From Sandaracinobacteroides sp041675905 (GTDB lineage Bacteria > Pseudomonadota > Alphaproteobacteria > Sphingomonadales > Sphingomonadaceae): a DNA stretch of 64,000 nt. The stretch covers positions 1 through 64,000 of the forward strand of contig JBAYSX010000009.1 in assembly GCA_041675905.1 (NCBI GenBank), written 5' to 3'. The notes beneath the pieces are model-generated. The model was not told the DNA's origin. It ran no database searches and worked only from the letters and a program-made list of their open reading frames with translations. Both the position numbers and the translations under genes were made by a program. Of this stretch, positions 7,856 through 16,139 are shown piece after piece (position 1 is the stretch's first letter; each line of letters opens with the position of its first letter).

Positions 7856-9625
7856 TCAGACGGCGTCACCACCGATCGCATGGGCGACGAGGCGTTCGTA
7901 CGCCTTCACCCGTGCAGCCCCGAGGAGACTACGGCGCCGGTGTTCGCGAGCCAGTTGCTCGTCATCCGTATACACGCCCGGCGGTAGCTCCATTTCGGTT
8001 GCTATGTGGTGTAACTCGATCAGCGACGCAAGGGCATCGCTCGCGCGCCGGTCAAATTCGGCGTCCGCGAGACTGTCGGGCCACAGGGGGCGCAATCCGG
8101 GCGGTAGCGCGCCGGGTGCATGGCCGTCAAGCAAGGCATCCCGCAATTGCGCCAACGGCGGCGACGCGACCGGCAGCGCCGCCAGCGATTCGGCATGGCG
8201 TTGCACGGCCCCGGGGCGCATGGCGAAGCTGGCGAGCAGCATGGAGACGATGCGATTGTCGGCGGTTTCCGACGCGCGCGTTTCCTGCCGCAGCGGCGAC
8301 GGTGGCGGATCGCGCCAGTTGCGATTGCGCTGGCCGGGCGCGAATGTAGCTGTGCGGGGCGGGGCGAAACGCTCATTCAGCCGTCGTGCCCAGCTACGCT
8401 GATAGTCGCGGCGTAAATTCTCATCCGCGATGGTTCCGGCGAGTTCGAGCAGATGCTGGCGGAGAGCTGCGCGCCGTTCGGGCGTATCCGTCGGCGCATT
8501 GGCGGTTTCGGCAGCGAACAGAAAGGGCTCCAGCGATTGCGCCCGGGCGATGAGCGCGTCAATGGCTGCTTTGCCGCCGCCGCGCGCGACATCGTCCGGA
8601 TCCTGACCCTTTGGCAAAGTCAGGAAGGCGAGCGATTTTCCTGGTCGCAGCAGCGGCAACGCCCGGACTGCGGCACGCACCGCCGCGCGCATACCGGCAG
8701 CGTCGCCATCGAAGGCCAGCACCGGCTCATCGACCAGCCGCCAGGCCGCCTCGACCTGCTCCACCGTCAGGGCTGTCCCCAGCGGAGCCACCGCACCGAC
8801 GACCCCGACGCGGGCGAGACCGATGACATCCATATAGCCCTCGACCATCAGCAACTGGCCGGATTTGCGCGCGGCAGGGCCTGCGCGGTGCAAATTATAC
8901 AGCAGCCGGCCCTTGGCAAACACCGGTCCCTCGGCCGAGTTCAGATATTTCGGCTCGATATCTCCCAGCGCCCGACCTCCGAACCCCACGACACGTCCGC
9001 GCGGATCGTGGATCGGAAACATCAGCCGCCCGCGAAAACGGTCATAGCTGTCGCCGCTGTCGTTTTTGCCTGTCAATCCGGCGTCGTGCAGCAATGTTGC
9101 GTCGATAGTCGGAAATGTACCGCGCAAGGCCTGGGAGAGCGCATGGCGTGCATCCGGCGCGAACCCAAGGCCAAATTCCTCCGCGAGAGCAGGGGAAACA
9201 CCGCGCCGCTCCAGATAGGCGCGGGCGTCGGCCCCGCGCGCGCTGGCCAGTTGGGTGGTGAACCATTGCGCCGCCGCCGCCAGCAGATCGTGCAGACCGG
9301 CGCGTTTTTCCGCCTCCGGGGTGCGGGGCGCGGGCTGCGGCACCTCCAGTCCGGCTTCGGATGCCAGTTGCCGCACGGCGTCCATGAAGCCAAGGCCGTC
9401 CTGGTCGATCAGAAAACGGATGGCGTCGCCATGTGCGCCACAGCCGAAACAATGGTAGAAGCCCTTGTCTTCATTCACATAAAAGCTGGGCGTTTTTTCA
9501 TTATGAAAGGGGCAGCAGCCCTTCCATTCCCGCCCCGCCCGCGTCAGCTTCACCCGCCGCCCGACGACCGTCGCCAGCCCGGTACGGGCACGCAGTTCGT
9601 CGAGAAATTCCGGCGACAGGCTCAT
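7856..9625 (-). CDS. dnaG: DNA primase DnaG
   Basis: Synthesises RNA primers at the replication fork. The 589-aa protein begins with the CHC2-type zinc-binding domain (CCPFHNEKTPSF then YHCFGCGAHGD, about residues 37-70). The catalytic core has the TOPRIM motifs MVEGYMDVIGL and LAFDGDAAG (about residues 255-315), and a divergent C-terminal helicase-binding region follows. The start ATG is one base after the yqeY stop, which implies translational coupling, and rpoD follows. This is the alphaproteobacterial form of the macromolecular synthesis operon, with yqeY in the position rpsU holds in enterobacteria. Confidence 0.97.
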   Translation of the reverse strand: MSLSPEFLDELRARTGLATVVGRRVKLTRAGREWKGCCPFHNEKTPSFYVNEDKGFYHCFGCGAHGDAIRFLIDQDGLGFMDAVRQLASEAGLEVPQPAPRTPEAEKRAGLHDLLAAAAQWFTTQLASARGADARAYLERRGVSPALAEEFGLGFAPDARHALSQALRGTFPTIDATLLHDAGLTGKNDSGDSYDRFRGRLMFPIHDPRGRVVGFGGRALGDIEPKYLNSAEGPVFAKGRLLYNLHRAGPAARKSGQLLMVEGYMDVIGLARVGVVGAVAPLGTALTVEQVEAAWRLVDEPVLAFDGDAAGMRAAVRAAVRALPLLRPGKSLAFLTLPKGQDPDDVARGGGKAAIDALIARAQSLEPFLFAAETANAPTDTPERRAALRQHLLELAGTIADENLRRDYQRSWARRLNERFAPPRTATFAPGQRNRNWRDPPPSPLRQETRASETADNRIVSMLLASFAMRPGAVQRHAESLAALPVASPPLAQLRDALLDGHAPGALPPGLRPLWPDSLADAEFDRRASDALASLIELHHIATEMELPPGVYTDDEQLAREHRRRSLLGAARVKAYERLVAHAIGGDAV

Positions 9626-9626
9626 G

Positions 9627-10079
9627 TCAGGACAGCGCCGCCTTCACGAGGCCGGACGCCTTGCCCATGTCGAACTGACCGGCCAGCCGTTCTTTCACCA
9701 GCGCCATCACCCGGCCCATGTCCTTCACGCCCGATGCGCCCGATTCGCTGACCAGCGCCGCAATAGCTGCCTTCGCGTCATCCTCGCTCATTTGCTGCGG
9801 CAAAAAGCTCTCGATCACCGCCAGTTCGCCGCGCTCGGTGGCGGCCAGTTCCGCCCTGCCGCCCTTGTCGAACATCTCGATCGATTCGCGGCGCTGCTTC
9901 GCCATTTTCTGCAGCACCTCGATCACCAGCACATCGTCATCGGCGGGGCTTGCTCCGGTGCGCGCCTCTATGTCGCGGTTTTTGATGGCGGCCTGGATCA
10001 GGCGCAGCGCCGCAACCCTGTCCGTCGCGCGTGCTTTCATCGCTTCCGTCAGTTGCGCCTTGATGTCTTCGCGTATCAT
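9627..10079 (-). CDS. yqeY: GatB/YqeY domain protein
   Basis: Small helical protein related to the tail domain of GatB, the tRNA-dependent amidotransferase subunit. Its cellular role is not settled, but tRNA binding is the usual proposal. The sequence is typical in length (150 aa) with the family motifs ALRLIQAAIKNRDIEARTG and ESFLPQQMSEDDAKAAI. Two ATGs stand in tandem at 10082 and 10079. The second has seven bases to an AGGAG site and matches the family start MIRED, so I use it; the first leaves only four. It is the first gene of the yqeY-dnaG-rpoD transcript and diverges from carA. Confidence 0.92.
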   Translation of the reverse strand: MIREDIKAQLTEAMKARATDRVAALRLIQAAIKNRDIEARTGASPADDDVLVIEVLQKMAKQRRESIEMFDKGGRAELAATERGELAVIESFLPQQMSEDDAKAAIAALVSESGASGVKDMGRVMALVKERLAGQFDMGKASGLVKAALS

Positions 10080-10218
10080 CATTCATCTCCTGTTCCGGCC
10101 TGTATATCAGCGATGGCGGCCGCTTTACGAGGCCTCCATGCCATCCACGCCATTGACGCGGGGCGCGACAAACCGTAACGCGGCGCCTTAGCCCACAATT
10201 TGTTTCGAGGAACGCCAC

Positions 10219-11382
10219 ATGGCCGAGGAAATCCGTCTGCGCCAGTCTCAAGGCGCGACCGGACTCCTTGTTCTCGCCGATGGCACCCTGTTTCGGGGTG
10301 CCGGTTTCGGCGCACAGGGAGAGGCGGTCGGCGAGCTCTGCTACAACACCGCCATGACCGGATATCAGGAGGCGATGACCGACCCCAGCTATGCGGGACA
10401 GATCATCACCTTCACCACGCCGCATATCGGCAATACCGGCGCGAATGCCGAAGACGCCGAAGGCGCCAGCCCGCTGGCGCTCGGCTGCGTTGTTGCGGAA
10501 GCGATCACCGCGCCGTCGAACTTCCGCGCTACCGCCAGCTTCCGCCAGTGGATGGCCCATAATGGCCGCATCGGCATCAGTGGTGTCGACACCCGCGCCA
10601 TTACCCGCCGCATGCGCCGGCTGGGTGCGCCGAACGCCGTGATCGCCCACCGCGCCGATGGCCGGTTCGATATCGACGCGCTGGTGGAAAAGGCCCGGGG
10701 CTTTGCCGGTCTCGAGGGTGTCGATCTGGCGAAACAGGTCTCCACGACGCAAGCCTATCGCTGGGAAGAAGGCCTGTGGACGCTGGGTTCCGGCTATGAA
10801 CGGCAAACGCCATCACCGGATGCGCCGCATGTCGTGGTGATCGACTATGGTGTGAAGCGCGCCATCCTGCGGCAACTTGTGGCCGCCGGAGCGCGCGTCA
10901 CCGTGCTGCCGGCCACCGCCAGCTTTGACGATATCATGACGCGCAATCCCGATGGCCTGTTCCTGTCCAACGGCCCCGGCGATCCGGCGGCGACGGGCGA
11001 ATATGCCGTGCCGACCATCCAGCGCTGGCTGGAAACCGGCAAGCCGCTGTTCGGTATTTGTCTGGGGCATCAATTGCTTGGTCTGGCGATTGGCGCCACC
11101 ACGGTGAAAATGCATCAGGGCCATCGCGGTGCGAACCATCCGGTGCAACGCATTGCGGACGGCAAGGTGGAGATCACCAGCATGAACCATGGTTTCACCG
11201 TGGATATGGACAGTTTGCCGAAAGCCGCGCGCGCCACCCATATCAGCCTGTTCGATCAGACGCTGTGTGGCCTGGAGTTGAACGACCTGCCGGTATTCAG
11301 CGTCCAGCATCACCCCGAAGCCAGCCCCGGCCCGCAAGACAGCCATTATCTGTTCCAGCGGTTCGTCGACTCGCTGCGTTGA
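10219..11382 (+). CDS. carA: Carbamoyl-phosphate synthase small subunit
   Basis: Glutaminase subunit that passes ammonia to CarB for carbamoyl phosphate, used in arginine and pyrimidine synthesis. The N-terminal CPSase domain shows YQEAMTDPSYAGQII and DTRAITRRMR. The class I amidotransferase domain has the nucleophile in FGICLGHQLLGLA and the His-Glu pair in QHHPEASPGP. The length of 387 aa is normal. The ribosome site CGAGGAA lies upstream of the ATG. carB follows after 38 bp. The 139 bp between it and the divergent yqeY must hold both promoters. Confidence 0.97.
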   Translation: MAEEIRLRQSQGATGLLVLADGTLFRGAGFGAQGEAVGELCYNTAMTGYQEAMTDPSYAGQIITFTTPHIGNTGANAEDAEGASPLALGCVVAEAITAPSNFRATASFRQWMAHNGRIGISGVDTRAITRRMRRLGAPNAVIAHRADGRFDIDALVEKARGFAGLEGVDLAKQVSTTQAYRWEEGLWTLGSGYERQTPSPDAPHVVVIDYGVKRAILRQLVAAGARVTVLPATASFDDIMTRNPDGLFLSNGPGDPAATGEYAVPTIQRWLETGKPLFGICLGHQLLGLAIGATTVKMHQGHRGANHPVQRIADGKVEITSMNHGFTVDMDSLPKAARATHISLFDQTLCGLELNDLPVFSVQHHPEASPGPQDSHYLFQRFVDSLR

Positions 11383-11420
11383 CCGCCGCAGTCAGCCTTC
11401 ACGAAAGCCTGTAGTTCATC

Positions 11421-14400
11421 ATGCCCAGACGCACCGATATTTCGTCCATCCTCGTCATCGGCGCCGGCCCGATCATCATCGGCCAGGCGTGCGAGTTCGA
11501 CTATAGCGGCACCCAGGCCGTGAAGGCGCTGCGCAGCGAAGGCTATCGCGTGATCCTCGTCAACTCCAATCCGGCGACGATCATGACCGACCCGGATCTG
11601 GCCGATGCGACCTATATCGAGCCGATCACGCCCGAAATCGTCGCCCGCATCATCGAGGTGGAGCGGCCCGACGCTATCCTGCCGACGATGGGCGGCCAGA
11701 CGGCGCTTAACACCGCGCTGGCGTTGCACAAGGATGGCACGCTGGAAAAATTCGGCGTCGAACTGATCGGGGCGCAGGCGGAAGCCATTGAAAAGGCGGA
11801 AGACCGGCTGAAATTCCGCGAGGCGATGGACGCCATCGGCCTCGAATCGCCGCGTTCGGCCATCGCGCATAATCTCAATGAAGCGCTGGAGGGCCTGGAG
11901 TATGTCGGCCTGCCGGCGATCATCCGCCCCAGCTTTACGCTCGGCGGCACGGGTGGCGGCATTGCCTATAATCGCGAGGAATTCCAGAAAATCGTCCTCG
12001 GCGGACTGGACGCCAGCCCCACGGACGAAGTCCTGATCGAGGAATCGGTCCTTGGCTGGAAGGAGTATGAGATGGAGGTCGTCCGCGACAAGGCGGACAA
12101 TGCCATCATCATTTGCTCCATTGAAAATATCGATCCGATGGGCACCCATACAGGCGATTCGATCACGGTCGCCCCGGCGCTGACGCTGACCGACAAGGAA
12201 TATCAGATCATGCGCAACGCCAGCATTGCGGTGCTGCGCGAGATCGGGGTGGAGACCGGCGGGTCCAATGTGCAATTCGCTGTCAACCCGGAAGATGGGC
12301 GGCTGATCGTCATCGAGATGAACCCGCGCGTCAGCCGCTCATCGGCGCTGGCGTCGAAGGCCACGGGCTTTCCGATTGCCAAGGTCGCGGCGCTGCTGGC
12401 GGTCGGCTATACGCTTGATGAAGTGCGCAACGACATTACCGGCGTGACCCCCGCGAGCTTCGAGCCGACTATCGATTATGTGGTGACGAAAATCCCGCGC
12501 TTCGCCTTTGAAAAATTCAAGGGCGCAGACACGACGCTGGGAACGGCGATGAAATCCGTGGGCGAAGTGATGGCCATTGGGCGCAACTTCCACGAATCTC
12601 TGCAAAAAGCCCTGCGCGGTCTGGAAACCGGCCTGACCGGTCTCGATGAACTGCCGGCGCTGCAGGGGGCAACTGCGGAGGAAGTGCTGGCGGTGCTGGC
12701 ACGGCGCACGCCGGACCGCTTGCTGGCGGCGGCGGAAGCCTTGCGCCTTGGCGTTACGCCGGAACGGGTCGTCGATGTGTCGCACTATGATCGCTGGTAT
12801 ATCGACCGGCTGGCCGAGATTGTGGCCGCCGAAAAGGATGTGCGCGCGAACGGCCTGCCGCAGACAGCGGAGGGGATGAAAGCCCTGAAAGCGATGGGCT
12901 TTTCCGATGCGCGGCTCGCACAGCTCAGCGGCAGTTCCGAAACGGCGGTCCGGCAGGCGCGCCACCAGCTGGACGTGCGCCCGGTGTACAAGCGCATCGA
13001 CACCTGCGCCGCCGAATTCGAATCGCAAACCCCCTATATGTATTCGACCTACGCCGGCACCGAGTGCGAGGCGGAACCATCGGCGCGGACCAAAATCGTC
13101 ATTCTTGGTGGCGGACCGAATCGCATCGGTCAGGGCATCGAGTTCGACTATTGTTGCTGCCACGCGGCCTTTGCGCTGGCCGACGCCGGTTATGAAACGG
13201 TGATGGTTAACTGCAACCCGGAAACCGTCTCCACCGACTACGACACATCCGACCGGCTGTATTTCGAACCGCTGACCGCCGAGGACGTGCTGGAATTGCT
13301 GCATGTCGAGCAGAAAAACGGCACACTGAAGGGCGTTATTGTGCAATTCGGCGGACAGACGCCGCTGAAACTGGCGCGTGCGCTGGAAGCCGCCGGCATT
13401 CCGATTCTGGGCACCAGCCCGGACGCGATTGATCTGGCCGAAGATCGCGAGCGTTTCGCCGATCTGGTGAACCGCCTTGGCCTCAAACAGCCGGCGGGCG
13501 GCATTGCGCGTTCGGCAGCCGAAGCCGTGCAGGTGGCTGAATCGATCGGCTATCCGGTGCTGATCCGCCCTTCCTACGTGCTTGGCGGAAGGGCGATGGA
13601 AATCGTCGAATCGACGCCGCATCTGGAAACCTATATCGCGACGGCGGTGCAGGTGTCGGGTGACGCGCCGGTGTTGATCGACCGTTATCTGCGCGACGCG
13701 ATCGAGGTGGATGTCGATGCGCTGGCCGATGGCGAAACGGTGCATGTCGCCGGTATCATGCAGCATATCGAGGAAGCCGGGGTGCACTCTGGCGATAGCG
13801 CCTGCTCCTTGCCGCCCTACAGCCTGACGCCGGAAATCGTCGCCGAAATCCGACGTCAGGCGGAAGTTCTGGCGCGCGCGCTGAATGTGTGCGGGCTGAT
13901 GAACGTGCAGTTTGCCGTGAAGAATGGCGAGGTCTATCTGATCGAGGTAAACCCGCGCGCCAGCCGCACGGTGCCGTTCGTCGCCAAGGCGCTGGGGCTG
14001 GCGCTGGCCAAGATTGCCGCGCGCGTGATGGCGGGCGAGCCACTTTCCGGTTTTGAAACCGCCACCGAACGCCCCGGCCATGTTGCGATCAAGGAAGCCG
14101 TATTCCCGTTCAATCGCTTCCCCGGCGTTGATCCGGCCCTGTCTCCGGAAATGAAATCGACGGGCGAAGTGATGGGAATCGATACGGATTTTGCGATGGC
14201 CTTCGCAAAAGCGCAGCTTGCCGCCGGCACCAGATTACCGGCGGCTGGCACGGCATTCGTGTCGGTGAAAGACAGCGACAAGCCACAGATCCTGGATGCG
14301 GCGCGCGGATTATGCGATTTGGGCTTCGATCTCGTGGCGACACGCGGCACTGCGGAATGGCTGCGCGGGCAGGGTGTGAAAGTAACCACGATCAACAAGG

Positions 14401-14642
14401 TGCTGGAAGGCCGGCCCCATATCGTCGATGCCATTTCCGACGGTCGTATTGCGCTGGTGTTCAACACGACCGAAGGCGTGCAATCGCTGAAGGATTCGGA
14501 ATCCATCCGCATTGCCGCCTGGTCGCAAAAAGTGCCGATTTTCACGACCGCGGCCGCCAGCACGGCGTCCGTCAAGGCCATTGCCGCGCTGCGGGACCGC
14601 CCGATGGCGGTGAAATCCATGCAGGCCTATCACGCGAACTAG
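11421..14642 (+). CDS. carB: Carbamoyl-phosphate synthase large subunit
   Basis: Makes carbamoyl phosphate from ammonia, bicarbonate and two ATP. The 1073-aa protein shows the internal duplication typical of CarB. The first ATP-grasp half has IGAGPIIIGQACEFDYSG, RPSFTLGGTGGG and IEMNPRVSRSSALASKATG; the second has LGGGPNRIGQGIEFDY, RPSYVLGGRAMEIV and IEVNPRASRTVPFVAKALG. A C-terminal methylglyoxal-synthase-like allosteric domain (VSVKDSDK onward) follows. The long reading frames on the opposite strand are shadows. A strong hairpin follows the stop at once. Confidence 0.97.
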   Translation: MPRRTDISSILVIGAGPIIIGQACEFDYSGTQAVKALRSEGYRVILVNSNPATIMTDPDLADATYIEPITPEIVARIIEVERPDAILPTMGGQTALNTALALHKDGTLEKFGVELIGAQAEAIEKAEDRLKFREAMDAIGLESPRSAIAHNLNEALEGLEYVGLPAIIRPSFTLGGTGGGIAYNREEFQKIVLGGLDASPTDEVLIEESVLGWKEYEMEVVRDKADNAIIICSIENIDPMGTHTGDSITVAPALTLTDKEYQIMRNASIAVLREIGVETGGSNVQFAVNPEDGRLIVIEMNPRVSRSSALASKATGFPIAKVAALLAVGYTLDEVRNDITGVTPASFEPTIDYVVTKIPRFAFEKFKGADTTLGTAMKSVGEVMAIGRNFHESLQKALRGLETGLTGLDELPALQGATAEEVLAVLARRTPDRLLAAAEALRLGVTPERVVDVSHYDRWYIDRLAEIVAAEKDVRANGLPQTAEGMKALKAMGFSDARLAQLSGSSETAVRQARHQLDVRPVYKRIDTCAAEFESQTPYMYSTYAGTECEAEPSARTKIVILGGGPNRIGQGIEFDYCCCHAAFALADAGYETVMVNCNPETVSTDYDTSDRLYFEPLTAEDVLELLHVEQKNGTLKGVIVQFGGQTPLKLARALEAAGIPILGTSPDAIDLAEDRERFADLVNRLGLKQPAGGIARSAAEAVQVAESIGYPVLIRPSYVLGGRAMEIVESTPHLETYIATAVQVSGDAPVLIDRYLRDAIEVDVDALADGETVHVAGIMQHIEEAGVHSGDSACSLPPYSLTPEIVAEIRRQAEVLARALNVCGLMNVQFAVKNGEVYLIEVNPRASRTVPFVAKALGLALAKIAARVMAGEPLSGFETATERPGHVAIKEAVFPFNRFPGVDPALSPEMKSTGEVMGIDTDFAMAFAKAQLAAGTRLPAAGTAFVSVKDSDKPQILDAARGLCDLGFDLVATRGTAEWLRGQGVKVTTINKVLEGRPHIVDAISDGRIALVFNTTEGVQSLKDSESIRIAAWSQKVPIFTTAAASTASVKAIAALRDRPMAVKSMQAYHAN

Positions 14643-14653
14643 ACCCGACGCGC

Positions 14654-14680
14654 ATGCCCTTGCGGAAGCCGCAAGGGCAT
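14654..14680 (+). terminator. Terminator hairpin after carB
   Basis: A perfect 12-bp inverted repeat (ATGCCCTTGCGG with its complement, loop AAG) begins 11 bases after the carB stop. The following bases are only weakly T-rich (CTTACTATCT), so it may be inefficient or assisted. greA begins 118 bp further on with its own upstream region. Confidence 0.75.
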
Positions 14681-14798
14681 CTTACTATCTGGCCACGGGT
14701 CTGGTTTCAAAATACATCCCTTCCGCCCGATCCTCGTGCAAATTGCGGCTATCTTTTCGCAGTGCATGAGGTCTGTCGGAGCAACATCAGAGTGAATT

Positions 14799-15278
14799 AT
14801 GGCTACAATTGAAAAGGTTCCGATGCTGGCCGAAGGCCACGACCGGCTGGTGCGGCAACTGAAGCAACTGAAAGAAGTTGAGCGCCCGGCCAATGTTGAG
14901 GCGATCGAGGAGGCGCGCGCCCACGGCGACCTTTCGGAAAATGCCGAATATCATTCCGCGAAAGAACGGCAGGCCCAGATCGAGGGGCAAATCGTCGAAC
15001 TCGAAGACAAGCTGGCCCGCGCCGTCGTGATCGACCCGAAAACCCTTTCAGGCGACAAGGTTGTATTCGGCGCGACCGTTCATCTCCTGGATGAAGATGA
15101 TAAAAAGGTCGTCTATCAGATCGTCGGCGAGACGGAAGCTGACGCGAAAAACGGTCGCATCAGCTTCAACAGCCCGTTGGGCCGTGCGCTGATCAGCCGG
15201 CTGAAGGGCGAGGAAGTCGAGGTGGTAACGCCTTCGGGGGATCGCTCCTATCTGATCGAGAACGTCCAGTTCATTTGA
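14799..15278 (+). CDS. greA: Transcription elongation factor GreA
   Basis: Rescues backtracked RNA polymerase by stimulating cleavage of the nascent RNA through the secondary channel. The 159-aa protein has the N-terminal coiled coil with the acidic-tip region HGDLSENAEYHSAKERQ, which carries the Asp and Glu needed for cleavage, and the C-terminal FKBP-like domain (GETEADAKNGRISFNSPLG, ALISRLKGEEVEV). The gene stands alone between the carB terminator and the rhomboid gene. Confidence 0.96.
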   Translation: MATIEKVPMLAEGHDRLVRQLKQLKEVERPANVEAIEEARAHGDLSENAEYHSAKERQAQIEGQIVELEDKLARAVVIDPKTLSGDKVVFGATVHLLDEDDKKVVYQIVGETEADAKNGRISFNSPLGRALISRLKGEEVEVVTPSGDRSYLIENVQFI

Positions 15279-15321
15279 AAGTCTCGCCTGTGCTGGTCCG
15301 ACTTTTCATTCCTGACATCCA

Positions 15322-15999
15322 GTGAATGTGAAGCCGTTCCGGCCCCCGCCCGCGCACGTTACCCGTGCCATCCTCGTAACCTGCGTTGCGGTGCAGGTGG
15401 TGATGCTGTTCATGGGGTCAGCGAACGCCCATTATGTCATGCTCGTCGCCGGCCTCGTGCCGGCGCGGCTGACGGGCGCAATCGTCGGGCTGGGCAGCCC
15501 GATCCCCGCACCGCTCACTCTCGTCACCCACATGTTCCTGCACGGCGGGCTCGTGCATCTGGCGATGAACATGGTGTTCTTGTCGTGGATCGGGCGGCAG
15601 GTAGAGTGGCTGGTCGGGCCTGCAAGGCTGGCTCTGCTATTTCTTTTGGGCGGCATCGCCGGTGGCTTGCTGCAGGTAGCGATGCAACCGTCATCGGTCG
15701 TGCCGGCGGTGGGCGCATCTGGCGCGATTTCAGCAATTTTTGCCACTTATGCGCTGTTATTCGCGAATTCCGGCGAGGCGCCAGCGCGGGTGCTTGGTAT
15801 CCGGCTGTCCGGCGAAACGGTGCGGGCATTACGCTATGCGGCGTTGTGGATCGGGCTGCAATTATTGACAGCAGTGGCGTTCAACACGCCCGGAGCTGCC
15901 GGAGGTATCGCCATCTGGAGCCATATCGGCGGCTTTATCTTCGGTCTGCTTTATGCTGTGCCGTGGGTACGCGACCGGAAGGATGATTTCGGGCGCTAG
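15322..15999 (+). CDS. Rhomboid family intramembrane serine protease
   Basis: Inner-membrane protease that cleaves substrates inside the bilayer. The 225-aa protein has six predicted spans and the family signatures: HMFLHGGLVHLAMNM (His and Asn of the oxyanion region), VGASGAISAI with the nucleophile Ser in GASG, and WSHIGGFIFG with the catalytic His. The start is a GTG at 15322 with only a weak ribosome site, so the N-terminus is less certain. Rhomboids of this length are often annotated only by family and the substrate is unknown. Confidence 0.9.
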   Translation: MNVKPFRPPPAHVTRAILVTCVAVQVVMLFMGSANAHYVMLVAGLVPARLTGAIVGLGSPIPAPLTLVTHMFLHGGLVHLAMNMVFLSWIGRQVEWLVGPARLALLFLLGGIAGGLLQVAMQPSSVVPAVGASGAISAIFATYALLFANSGEAPARVLGIRLSGETVRALRYAALWIGLQLLTAVAFNTPGAAGGIAIWSHIGGFIFGLLYAVPWVRDRKDDFGR

Positions 16000-16057
16000 G
16001 TGTTCAGTCCCGGCATGTGATCGGGCGGCGGGCGGCATCGTCTCCATCCCTTGAAGG

Positions 16058-16088
16058 GGCAGGCGGCACAATTTGTGATCCGCCTGCC
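16058..16088. terminator. Hairpin between convergent genes
   Basis: GGCAGGCGG at 16058-16066 pairs perfectly with 16080-16088 around a 13-base loop that holds a smaller nested repeat (CACA-ATT-TGTG). T-rich sequence (TTTCTTT) follows on the + strand. It sits between the convergent rhomboid and PQQ dehydrogenase genes and probably ends the rhomboid transcript. Confidence 0.6.
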
Positions 16089-16139
16089 GGTTTCTTTACA
16101 CGGACCCCGAATCCGGGTGCCTTCGGTCGTGTCTGGCCG

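Noticed and set aside
12339..14081. 580-residue open frame antisense to carB
   Set aside because: carB is unmistakable on the other strand; the His/Arg/Gly-rich translation has no known domain.
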